Program-made: the position numbers and the translations under genes
Notes under the pieces: generated by a model
Database searches by the model: none
What the model was told of the DNA's origin: nothing
The model's input: only the letters and a program-made list of their open reading frames with translations
Part shown: positions 1-10,352 of the stretch, one piece after another
How the letters are laid out: every line of letters begins with the position of its first letter
Position numbering within the stretch: the first letter of the stretch is position 1
Source: Arctopsyche grandis
Lineage: Eukaryota > Arthropoda > Insecta > Trichoptera > Hydropsychidae
Length of the DNA stretch: 64,000 bases
NCBI RefSeq assembly: GCF_051622035.1
Contig: NC_135355.1
Coordinates: 19,895,486-19,959,485 of the forward strand
Reading direction: 5' to 3'

Positions 1-949
1 TGCAGACTCCTATTTTGAATGAAGCATAACTGCCCCTAGCTGATAGTGATTGAACTGTGAAGTTCTGATCAATTCGTCCCAACTTCCTACATAAATAATG
101 CTTTATTTGAGTTTCTGTAGACTCACGTTTCAGATAGAATAAATGAATAAAACGTTTATCGGAGACAGCTTTTAGATGCTCATCTTCAATACCCGAGCAA
201 CGGATGAAAGACTGCCTCTGAGACCGTTGAGACTGAATTGGAGACTTAGAAACTGCATCTATCAGAGAAGCCTTCCGTGGTGCAGGAGTTGACGCAGGTG
301 ATGGATAAGGTATTGGAAGGCTGGCATGCGACGCTCCATTGTGAGTAGCCGAGCAACGGATGAAAGATTGCCTCTGAGACCGTTGAGATTGAATTGGAGA
401 CTTAGAAACTGCATCTATCAGAGAAGCCTTCCGAATTGCAGGAGTTGGCGCAGGTGATGGAGAAGGTAATGGAAAGCTGGCATGCGACGCTCCATTGTGA
501 ACGGCGGCAGGAACAGCAGTCTTCGGAGAAGCGTCAGCAAGAGAAGCAGCTAAGTCCGGACGGGACAACAAAGCGCTCTTTGACACTTTGTTACGGCGCT
601 TACGTTTGCTTATGCCCTGATCGGCCGGCCGCGCCGCTGCAGGTGGAGCATGGGTTGGAGACAAAGTAGAAACCATCCTTGCAGCCTCCATTTGAGCAGT
701 CAGGGCACGTAAGGAATCTGCGAAGAATATCTTGAACTCACGCGAATCCTCCACCAGACCATCAATTGCTAGCTTGAGGTCAATCAGTCGCTGAGAGTCA
801 TGCGCCTCCTCTTCCTCTCGTGCGACCGTGACAATTTGAGAGGTGGCAACCAATATATCAGAAATCCTGGAATTGGAAAGGAGATTTCCCCCAGATAGAA
901 CGTCTTTGATTGAGTCACACAGTCTGTAAATGCACTCAAAACGAGACAT
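1..949 (-). CDS. Partial ORF1 (gag-like) protein of a non-LTR retrotransposon, running off the left edge
   Basis: An uninterrupted minus-strand frame starts at the ATG at 949-947 and stays open to base 1, more than 315 codons with no stop. The protein begins MSRFECIYRLCDSIKD. A predicted helical stretch of about 100 residues, rich in E, D and R, is followed by a proline/alanine/serine-rich linker with a basic cluster (KRKRRNK) that could be a nuclear localisation signal. Two in-frame repeats of 52 residues come next (HNGASHAS to RQSFIRCS). At the edge the protein ends in a module FIHLFYLKR ... YASFKIGVC. Modules of this shape, with a final SYxSFKIGV-like strand, are known from the single-stranded nucleic acid-binding ORF1 proteins of several insect LINE clades; this assignment is from pattern only. 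Codon use and GC content clearly exceed the AT-rich flank, which suggests a young insertion. The clade is unresolved because ORF2 lies outside the window. A host gene is a less likely alternative. Confidence 0.6.
   Translation of the reverse strand, partial: MSRFECIYRLCDSIKDVLSGGNLLSNSRISDILVATSQIVTVAREEEEAHDSQRLIDLKLAIDGLVEDSREFKIFFADSLRALTAQMEAARMVSTLSPTHAPPAAARPADQGISKRKRRNKVSKSALLSRPDLAASLADASPKTAVPAAVHNGASHASFPLPSPSPAPTPAIRKASLIDAVSKSPIQSQRSQRQSFIRCSATHNGASHASLPIPYPSPASTPAPRKASLIDAVSKSPIQSQRSQRQSFIRCSGIEDEHLKAVSDKRFIHLFYLKRESTETQIKHYLCRKLGRIDQNFTVQSLSARGSYASFKIGVC
191..502 (-). repeat. 156-bp in-frame tandem duplication inside the retrotransposon ORF1
   Basis: Two copies of about 156 bp lie head to tail (about 191-346 and 347-502). 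Matching landmarks such as catgcgacgctccattgtga start at 325 and at 481, exactly 156 bases apart. That is 52 codons, so the reading frame is kept. The copies differ at only a few positions, so the duplication is recent relative to the other repeats here. Confidence 0.9.
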
Positions 950-3036
950 TGTGAAACTATTGATAACCGAAATTATTGAAATCAAACAAAAAACACAACA
1001 CAAGCACTTTTTCACTATGATTAAACAAAAATATAAATTCAAATTATTTTTATTACACGTCGAAACAAATGACAAAATTTTATTAATTCTTCATGTTGAA
1101 AATTCGTCACAATTTTCAGATAAGAAATTAAAACACTTCACTATTATAAACAAGCGGGTTTTTTATCACACTATTAATATTTAATATTTACAATCTTGCA
1201 AAACACAGACACTTTAGAAACGGTTAAATTATCGTTAATTTAACCCGATTAACGGAAGACCGACACTGCAACTAGTTAGCAGTTGTGTAACGTAGCAACA
1301 CATATATAACACATATATTATAAAGCAACCTCCACCGGCAGAGTTGTTGATATGAGCCGTTATATTTGAAAGTAGCAAAAGTCCACTGTTCTTCATTTCG
1401 TGAAATATATCGCAAAACATTAAATTTAATATTTTGCGTTAAACAATATTTAAAAATACTGATGGCCTGTAATAAATTTATTTTGCGTTTCCGAGATGCA
1501 AACAGAAATAATAATCATTGATTTTAAATTTGATACACTTAACGGCAGGTAAAAAAAACACCTTTGAACAGGTAAAAAAAGTATGTCGAGTGTGACTCAT
1601 TATTCAACTAATCCATACAAATTAGCCGATACAACATTTTCTTTTAAATTCAAAACAATTCAACTAATATAAAATTTAGATTATCAAATTTGGGTATCGT
1701 TAGTCTACTTGGTACTACCAGTAGTATTGGTATCGAAGGTAAAATTTTGGACAAAAATCGGTGGTACTGTTATTGGAATCCCATACATATGTAGATATGT
1801 ATGTATATCGTTAAGCCCAATTAATGGACTCTGTACTTCTACTATTAAAAGTGGAATTTGTGTTTGAATTCAATTGAAAGTTTTCTTAATCTTTTATATG
1901 ATAAAAATTTCCCTTTTGAAAGTTTCATTACATGAAAAATGTCCGTTTTGTGATTGATGATCTTATTCATAATAACAAATTTCCCATATTTATAATGCAT
2001 GCTGTTTCCTTATAAAATGATATGAAAGAAAACTACATAGTAAATAAAAGAAGAAAATCTCACCTATTTTTAAATAACAATATACCTATATATAATAATA
2101 TTTACAGAGAGCGGCAGTTTTGAATATTTCTGAATTTCATAAGGTGAATCTAGTTCAGCAGCATTGGAATAGCAATTTCCGTCAAAATGTTATTTCTTCT
2201 CGTTTGAAGGGTGAATTTCGAGGGTGCTACAGGAATATTTACGTCGGTTTGCCAGTGACGCTTTTCAAAATATCTGCCGGAGACGGGATTGCGAGAGGTC
2301 CGCGGACCCGCGAAAAATATAGCCCCAATTGGCCGACTCAAGTGGATACTAAATCACGCGAATTTTTTTTATTTATTTCGACCAGCCTAACACCCGCTCT
2401 GAAGGGTTGCATTCTATGTACATACATATTATGTTCAAAACATACAAACGGAAAAAAATAAATGTACATATGTATGCGAATCTTTATCGGAAATCCTCTT
2501 GAGATATCTTCTAGGACTGTAAATAGGAAAATGAGATAACTGGACCGTGAAAATTTTCCCGTGTACATAATAATTTCCTCTGAGATTTGGATGCATTGTG
2601 CGAAGGCAAAAGGTTGTTGGTCCATTAGCATATATAAAGCATCATAGTGAAAACTATATTATTAATTAATTATTTTGCTATTTAAGTACACCTTCATCTA
2701 ACTTCATACATACAAAATACATGTGTATGAATGTACATATGTACATACATACATATAATACATCGATTTTTAGCGTAATCGTTTTCATGCAATATAATCG
2801 ATGAATCTAATTTACGAAGTTCTTGAACAAACACAAACTATATTAATATTAAATTTCACCGGATATACACATGTACATCATATATATAAAGACGGTAATC
2901 TGTGTGTGTGTGTGTGGGTGTGTGTGTGTGTCCTAACTCTCGCCAAACCGCTAAAAATCGATAAATTCATTTTTCGACGAGACGACTTTGTCGCGACTCG
3001 AACTGATCACCCCAAATAGCCTGAATATAGGTCTAA
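950..3036. other. No gene seen; probable 5' UTR of the retrotransposon, then AT-rich repeat debris
   Basis: Bases 950 to roughly 1270 probably hold the 5' UTR of the minus-strand retrotransposon, but its exact 5' end cannot be fixed. Bases 1440-1510 resemble the sequence at 46570-46655 downstream of a SINE core. Bases 1590-1690 resemble 37975-38062. Several short palindromes of the type tacatatgta occur. No host exon was recognised. Confidence 0.5.
2901..2931. repeat. (TG)n microsatellite
   Basis: About 15 TG units with one GG interruption. Confidence 0.95.
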
Positions 3037-4038
3037 TGCTCCGTACGCACCAAGCCAACGACGATTTTGGGCCAACTTTTAAAACCAGTAGCGTACAAAA
3101 TATCGAAATAAAAATTAAATTAAAAAATTTAAATTAAATATCAAAATTAAGCTAAAGAGCGAGATTGAGCTAAAATTAGATCATCGTTGATGTTTTGAAT
3201 TACAACAATGTTTTGAATTACGACGATACGCATTACAACCAGAGAAATATTATAATTTCTCCGATTACGAGCGAAAAAAACCTTGTTGTTATTTCTTATT
3301 AAAAGTCGTCACGATATACTACTGTGTTTCGGGCGTCAATTAAACATTTAACAAAAAAAATGTCGGTGATTTGTCAAAGGGTTTTTTTTCTTTTGTCGAA
3401 ATAAAATTAATAATCACACATTATCCGATAAATTTTACCTCCGAGATGAATTTAATTATTTGATTTATTTCGACGAGAGAAACAATTGAAGACATTATCT
3501 GATAAATTTTACCTCTGAAATGATTTAATTAATTGAATTATTTCGTCGAGAGAAACAATTAAAGACTAAAAAAAATTCGATTGATATACCGACAACGCAC
3601 CGAATTGCGACGATCGCTCGGTCACCCATACTAATACATGATATAACTGTGCATTACGCGGAAGTAAAAATAATAATTCTTTGATTTTTTTTCGATCTTA
3701 GTGCGTATCTTCGTAAGTCAAAACATCTTCGACAAACAAAAGTCGAGGATTACCTGTATGTGATTGTTGATGATCTAATTTTAGGTCAATCTCGAAAATT
3801 TATTTAAATTGGGCATGTTGTTTTAACTTTCAATATTTTATTTTAATTTTATATATTGATTATAATTTTATTTTGATATTTGAATTTAATTTTAATATAA
3901 TAATAATAGTTTTAATTTTGATCTTTAATTTCAATTTTTAAATTTAATTTTTATTTCGATATTTTGCACGCTACTGGTTTTATCCTGCTGGTTAAAACGT
4001 TGGCCCAAAATCGTCGTTGGGTTGGTCCGTACGCAGCA
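3037..4038. mobile_element. 1.0-kb nonautonomous DNA transposon with about 90-bp terminal inverted repeats and TAA duplication
   Basis: The left end (tgctccgtacgcaccaagcc) and the reverse complement of the right end (tgctgcgtacggaccaaccc) stay alignable for about 90 bases inward, past the shared core aacgacgattttgggccaac and the later agtagcgt. A TAA trinucleotide flanks both sides (3034-3036 and 4039-4041). A 3-bp TWA duplication is known for PIF/Harbinger elements, so that superfamily is an inference. The interior is AT-rich and has two tandem copies of a roughly 70-bp unit (about 3426-3495 and 3496-3566). No transposase frame was seen. A fragment of the same terminus occurs at 29526-29600. 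Confidence 0.7.
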
Positions 4039-4084
4039 TAAATTGAGCTAATGGTCACGGGCATCACGCCAAATCCAATTCTTC

Positions 4085-4810
4085 ATTTCGCCTTTTTTTT
4101 AAACATTAATTGAAATATTCTTTCTCGCCATATAAAAATACGTAATTATAATAATTTTATTTAGCGAGGTTTTGAACGATTTTTTTTCTTTTCATATAAA
4201 ACAATTAAATATAAATTTTTAATTGAAATTATTGAAATTAATTTATATTTTAGCGATATTTGAAAAATAAATTTAATTCCAAATCACGGAATCGAACGAA
4301 AGCCCCCTCGCCCAGAACAGGTACGCTAGCCATTAGACTCGATTATCCTTTAATGTATATTCGATTATCCTTTAGAAGATGGCCAATCATTCGCGTATTT
4401 CCGGCTTTCGTCGAAAATCGACTTTCGTTCGAATCGATTTCCGATTTCATATGATCAACCATCAACCAGTATGGGGAACAAAATTTTTTTTTTCTTCATT
4501 TTTTTCATATTTTTAATTTTTTTCATATTATTTTATTATTTTCAGTTTTTTTCAGTTTTTTTCATTTTTTTTTCATTTTTTTTCATTTTTTTCAAATTTT
4601 TCATGTTTTTCATTATTTCCATTTTGTTCATTTTTTTCATATTTTTCATTTTTTTCATATTTTTCATTATTTTCATATTTTTCATAGTTTTAATTTTTTT
4701 GTGCCTCTGTCTTTCCGAAACCAGTCGATTCCATATCTTTAACTTTATTTTTATTCGAGTTTCAATTTCTTTTCGAAACCACCCGTTGTAATCAACGGGC
4801 CCTACACTAG
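4085..4810 (+). mobile_element. Helitron-like nonautonomous element
   Basis: The 3' end carries a perfect hairpin (CCCGTTG stem, 4782-4799) followed by 7 bases and CTAG (4807-4810), then T. That layout (hairpin, short spacer, CTRR, insertion before T) is the known Helitron 3' signature. The 5' portion (about 4085-4260) is nearly the same as 32298-32470. The copy holds the TTTTTCAT-type microsatellite at 4487-4690. The exact 5' end was not determined. Inside, on the opposite strand, there is a GTTCGATTCC motif resembling a tRNA B box, so a SINE relationship cannot be excluded. Confidence 0.5.
4487..4690. repeat. TTTTTCAT-type microsatellite
   Basis: Imperfect repeats of tttttcat and ttttcatattt units over about 200 bp. 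They produce artificial Phe/Ile/Lys/Met-rich frames on both strands, which are not genes. Confidence 0.9.
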
Positions 4811-7396
4811 TACATATGTATATATGGACTATAGACTGTGACATGAAAAAAATAATATGGATATAATATGTACATATGTATGTACATACATGTAATATAC
4901 CATTTTTTTGTTGGTATATTGTATAGTTTCGATATGAATTTTCAATCTGAAATTAAAAAAATAACATTATTAGGGAAAAAATATTAAAAACAGTTTATGG
5001 ATTTCTATTCGTCAATTTATTATTTCAGAATATTTATTATACATCATATATTTCTTACACGTACATACATATGCATGTACATATACAAACCACCGGGCAC
5101 AGATACACGAAACTGTATCAGCGGTTAGTCATACAATTTTTTAATCATTTAAATATATTTTATATAATTGTAAATAATAAAATTAAAATATTTATATACA
5201 TTTAATATATATATATTATATCATCATATTTCAACGACATAGAAAAACTGTACAAAAATTTCAACTAACGATTATTTATTCTTTTAACGTTATTATGTAT
5301 ATCTACACATAGCACTCATCCAAATATAGTATTATTTTTTTATAATTTATGTAAGCTTTAATTTTTTTGTTCACAGGACCTTAAATCACGATGATCATGA
5401 AACAACACATCTATTCAAGAGGAATGCGGGCGTAGAATATAAAATAATTGCATCAATATAATTTGACAATTTCTACTTATTAACAATAACCATAGAATTG
5501 ACCTTATATCGGTAAAGGGATGTACATAAAATTTGATATAATTGAGATATGATTCATTTTATTCGTAAAACCCTGGAAGACATCTTAGGATTTTAAAATA
5601 TCCAATATTTTAAATTATAAAATTTTAACCAAAATACTTTCCTCAGTGTGCGAATCAAAATAATAAAAAATTCATCCATTTTATAGTGTAATGATAGCTC
5701 ACAAAAATGTTACGAATGCTCAAAAAAAAATAGTAGCAAATAATAATGATATAAATGGCACGTTTACGCCTTATATCGTATATTAATATTAATTTATATC
5801 GTAATTAATATTAATTGACATCAAATAATTTATTTGTAATTTGATTTTCGGCATGAAATGTCGTCTTGTCAAGTCAAGTCGCCCGCGATTGATCCCAATC
5901 AACTTTTTGATTAGATTTGAAAAACAAAGTCACTTTAAGGTTCAATATTATAATGATGTAAGGATGGGAAGAAACTGGGATGAGAAGACTTTGTTTTTGT
6001 ATGCGATTAGTTGCTTTTGTGTGTCTTGATCAAAATCTTATTACAACAGTCGGTTTGTTGTTGTTATCGTTGACTTGAACGAAAAAGTTAAGTTTTAATT
6101 AACGACTACGTTCAATTCTTCAAACCGCACGAAGCCATAATTGTTTAATAATTATATTTGCCTTTGGATTTGCTCTTAATGCAAATTAATGCACCGATCT
6201 TATTTAAGAGTATAATCTTAAAAATGCATTGAAAGACAAAAAAATTTCTTCTTTGATTACTGAAAAATAAAATATTTTTAGTATAATTTTTGATTATAAA
6301 TACATTTAAAATATCCTACACCAATGATACAATAAGGAATGTGAAAATATATGTTATTCATAAATAAAAATCATTATTTCACATATATTTAAGATGCAAT
6401 ATTAAATATATTAATATATAAGACTTATATAAATAAATTCGTATTAAAATAAAAGATAATAAATATATAATTAAAAGAGAAAATAATTTGGATATTTTAT
6501 CGTTAATTCATACCTGTTAAATTAATCAGTCGCTTAATGTCAAATACATACATTTTAAGAAGTGACAAATTCTTAGGAAAATTATTCAATTGATAGTGAT
6601 AAATATATGCACCTTATTTGGTATCGAGTTGGCCATAAGTAACATTATTACATGCTTAATTGGATATATGTAGAGTAACTTTTGAAAAAGTCACGCTAGA
6701 AACTGAAACTCTACAAACTTATTTACATAATTTAATATATCATGTGAATAAAACACCATCTACATACATACATCCATTTATTCAGCAACGTTACTTAAGA
6801 CCCACTCCTTATCATCGTGACACGACCTGATAAAGCCAGAATTATTAAATGCCGTCATGTGTGTGAGTGATAATTTGCGCGAAGTTCCAGATGAGCGAGA
6901 CGAAACTAATTTGAGTAGTCCGATGTGTCAAAATAAGTTTATGATGTGAATCCAGGTTTAATTTCAAAAGCTTTCGTCGCCTCCTCGCTCCTCCTTTTCC
7001 TCGTTTGTCAAGTGCCTACTAGAAAGGTGTGCCAGTAGCAAAGAGTCTGGGTGTATCGCGAAATACGAGTGTGGAAAATTCACCCCCTAGTATTTTTATA
7101 TAAATTTTCAAGAGCAACAGTAGCAGGTGGGGCGCCAACTTTTTCCCTCAACCTTAATAAATATGGGCTGTCGCGTTTGCCTGTTTTCGCCGGGGGCCTC
7201 CATCGTTAAGGAGGCCGTAAACTTATCGCGGGTCAGGAACATTTGATATTATTATAGCTTTTCGGGATAAAAAAAGTAAAACTTCAGGTTTTTTCTCGCA
7301 CCCTGCACACACACTCACATAACAAGCAAGTTTCGATTAATACAAAGTCACATGAAAACTAAAAACTTTATAAAAATGTACATACATATATGTAGT
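4811..7396. other. AT-rich stretch, no gene seen
   Basis: Contains tacatatgta palindromes and simple AT runs. A more GC-balanced part lies at 6790-7250. No exon, transposase motif or RNA gene was recognised. Confidence 0.5.
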
Positions 7397-7956
7397 ACGG
7401 AACGCTATATGCTCGGCATTACGAGGAAATATAGATAACGAAACACACAAGTGAGTAGTATGACAGGGATAGTTGACACAGTTAGGTATGTGAAGAGATT
7501 GAAATGGTAATGAGCGGGTCGCGTTGCTAGAAGACTAGATATTGCAATACCAGTATACCGGATTACTGGCAAATCGGCAAAATTTCGCCACTAGTAAATA
7601 CCGGTAATTATTCAATCTAGGTTAACGGTTTTAGAAAAAGAAACCATATACATTTATGTAATCTATGAAAAAAATCCACTTTTTTCATTTACGGTAAATA
7701 CCAGTATATCGTTAGTAAGAAAAATCATTTACCGTTTACCGGTTTATGAAAATTGACGGTAAATTGCAATCCACATAGAATACTGGACGTTAAAGTGTTC
7801 AAATGGTTCCCAAAAGAGAGTAAAAGGGTAGATTAGATGAGTTGATATAGTGAGAAAAATGTTTGGGGTGAGATAGATGGCAGTTGCTCCAAGCGGAAGC
7901 GTATTGGAAAAGCTTCCACCCAGCATGGGATGATGAATGGCTGTTAATGATGATGA
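7397..7956 (+). pseudogene. RTE-type reverse transcriptase C-terminal relic, interrupted by an insertion
   Basis: Bases 7397-7534 translate as ERYMLGITRK ... TGIVDTVRYVKRLKW, matching the C-terminal part of the RTE protein at 29938-31875 ([17 protein letters not shown] ... [15 protein letters not shown]). Bases 7771-7956 match the last coding part and the ATG-repeat tail of the same element (caatggctgt-type end followed by atgatgatga). Several stop codons and frame breaks show that it is dead. The match breaks off where the small element at 7549-7762 was inserted. Confidence 0.8.
7549..7762. mobile_element. 214-bp nonautonomous element with 8-bp target duplication, nested in the RTE relic
   Basis: The octamer attgcaat occurs exactly on both sides (7541-7548 and 7763-7770). 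The interior is a series of short accggtaa/ttaccggt-type motifs in both orientations. Removing it brings the two halves of the RTE relic together. An 8-bp duplication is typical of hAT elements, but the ends do not show a clean CAG...CTG terminus, so the class is open. Confidence 0.65.
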
Positions 7957-10045
7957 TTCATGCACTCAGGTAAATAATTCGCATTGAACTATTGAAGTTA
8001 ATTCTGTCATAAAATTATGCTAGTAATCTACTCTATACGAATTCAATTTATTGTAATTGAATATTTGTACTAAAAAAATCTGTATATATCCAAAAAAAGT
8101 CATTTTCAAGCAACGTAATTTGTACGGTTAAAAAGAACACGAGAGATAAAAAACAAAAGTTGAAAGACTACCGTAGTTGTATTATACAACAGTAGGTGTA
8201 TCCGCAGTAGATAACAGGGCTCAATTCGTGTGTATTTATTTGTTAGTTAAAACGAAAGTAATAGATAGATCTGTATTTGATAACAATTTTAAGAGGAAGA
8301 TATAAAATAATTTGAATAAGTGCACCAATTGAGATGAAGAAATGAAATTCAAATTAAAAAAGGAACTCAAATTAAGCTACAAACGTACTGTAACGTAGAT
8401 ATTAGGTAACTCGTCGATCACTAGTTTACTAGCACTGATCATCTGATGGCGCGTTCGATCCAAAAAGGCCTCGGCGTATAAACAAGCGGTATACAACAAC
8501 CAATAATGTCTCGCGATCCATCGACCAATGATCTCTCTGTGCTGAGGGTACACGCCGTGTATAAATATTCGGCGGATTTGTTCTGTGCATTCATTCAGAG
8601 CTGGCTGGCCAGCGGATCAACAACAATAAGCTACCCGTACCACTACTCGCTGCGTCTTTCACTGCAATCTTGGAAACACATTTTCACGTCTACGCTACAG
8701 TACTATTATAAATAAAGAATTGACTTTTCACATTGTGTGTGGTAGAACTACGGGAAATAAATCACAAGCGTGCAAGCAAAATCGGATATACTGAAATTTA
8801 TAATTGACATTTAATTGCAAGGGGAAAAGCTTTTACAAACCAGATGCATGTGAATTATTAGCGTGGACTCGTGTTACTAAACAGATTCGACGGCGACATA
8901 TTAAAACGATGTCAAAATGCGACCAATAATTACATAGCATATCGGCGAACCGCACAGACCGCAGTAACACAAGCTCAATTAATGCTTTATTTTCGAAATT
9001 AAACAATAGTTAATTCACATAAATTCAAAGTCCAATACCGACACTGTCACTGAAATGAAATCATTTGCGACATTCGCGAAATTAAATCATTGGAAATGAA
9101 TGGAGCCAGTCATGAAAATCGGTTGAACACACTAAATAAAGTTCTATATATAATATATGTATGTAGGTATATAAGTAATGATTATCAATATGCATATAAC
9201 AAGATTAATCGCGTCGAAAACAAAATTAGCATACTCGACGAAATTATATCTACTAGGTCTACATACATAGTACATCTGTATAATTTATTATAATTGGACG
9301 CATGATTCGTACATTCGAATACTGCACAACTATTGGTCAAAAACTCGACGAGTAAAATTATAGAACCAATCGATGTTTGTATTCGACAGTCGTCCAGAAC
9401 TAAAAACTAAGTGTAACTTACAAAAAATAAAATACATATGCAGGTTTAATAAATTCAGGAAATAAAAAATAAAAACAAAATATAGAACGTTAAGTACAAA
9501 TAGTCTTTCATTAGTAGTAGAATTAGATTAAATAAAAATCTCCATAAAATGGCACTTAATAACAATGTTTACATACAATGAGCCAACACGATTATGTGAA
9601 AATGGCCCAAATTGAATAACAAACTATTTAATCATGCACCGAGTGAATCTCGAGAAAGTGACCTGAAAAACACGTATTACTCTAGGAACAAAAAAAACAC
9701 CGATCTATATAATGTAATGTAATATATAAATAAATAAAACACTGACACATTCATAACGTTAATACTTATAAAATTGACAAGCATACTTATGGCAATAATT
9801 CAATTTAAAATTTAAAATTGTAAGATTATTAAAAATATAAATATTCACGATTTCCATTCGATCTTTAGTATTTTTATCAATAATTTCAGTAAAAATGCAA
9901 CTTATCATTTATATCGACAGCATAAGCTCAAGTCTCAATTGAAAGCCTTTGGCATACATCTTAGACGGGTCCATACATCTTACCTAATATTAATATGCGG
10001 ACAAATATCGCACAATTTAATGAAAAACTAGAATTCATCTTCGTT
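7957..10045. other. Downstream flank of the host gene; no other gene seen
   Basis: AT-rich, with a possible solo LTR at 8399-8768. The short frames here lack recognisable domains and splice context. Confidence 0.5.
8399..8768 (+). mobile_element. Possible solo LTR
   Basis: A GC-balanced block begins TGTAACGTAG. It holds a TATA-like gtataaatatt near 8560, an initiator-like tcattcag about 30 bases later and an AATAAA at about 8713, the order expected in a retroviral-type LTR. It ends near ATCACA. A flanking 5-bp duplication is not exact (cgtac against cgtgc). No internal retroelement coding region is next to it. A chance promoter-like block is the alternative. Confidence 0.3.
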
Positions 10046-10051
10046 TTTATT
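10046..10051 (-). promoter_or_regulatory. ttv: Candidate polyadenylation signal of the EXT1/ttv gene
   Basis: The minus strand reads AATAAA here, 121 bases downstream of the stop codon at 10174-10172. It is the first perfect hexamer after the stop that I noticed, giving a plausible 3' UTR of about 140-150 bases. Confidence 0.45.
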
Positions 10052-10171
10052 GAGATGTTGGCAAATCGCGCTTTACTCTTATTAATTTACTAAGAAACAT
10101 CCTATGTCAGCCTTCTTGTCTCAAGCGTTGGAGGAAGGTCCAGGAAAATTCGTCTAGAAATCAGGCCTTCG

Positions 10172-10352
10172 TTAGCTGCCGACCAGCTCGATTTGGCGAT
10201 ACTTCTTGCGCAGATTGGACACGGGATCTTTGAACAGCATTGGATCCAACCTAACACGACTCCTGACCAGAGGCATGTACCCGAATACGGCGGCGAACGT
10301 ATTAAGACATGACTGTCGCTGGATGAAGTGGTCTGGGTCATTCCACGGAGAC
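10172..10352 (-). CDS. ttv: ttv exon 6 of 6 in window, terminal coding exon with TAA stop
   Basis: Acceptor tttcacag; one base completes the split arginine codon. Encodes [20 protein letters not shown] ... [11 protein letters not shown] and stops with TAA at 10174-10172. Confidence 0.97.

Noticed and set aside
436..669. 77-codon plus-strand frame with EKRQQEKQ
   Set aside because: It is the antisense shadow of the much longer minus-strand ORF1 frame that runs from 949 to the window edge.
4471..4844. Phe/Ile-rich plus frame resembling a membrane protein, and a Lys/Met-rich minus frame
   Set aside because: Both are translations of the TTTTTCAT-type microsatellite.
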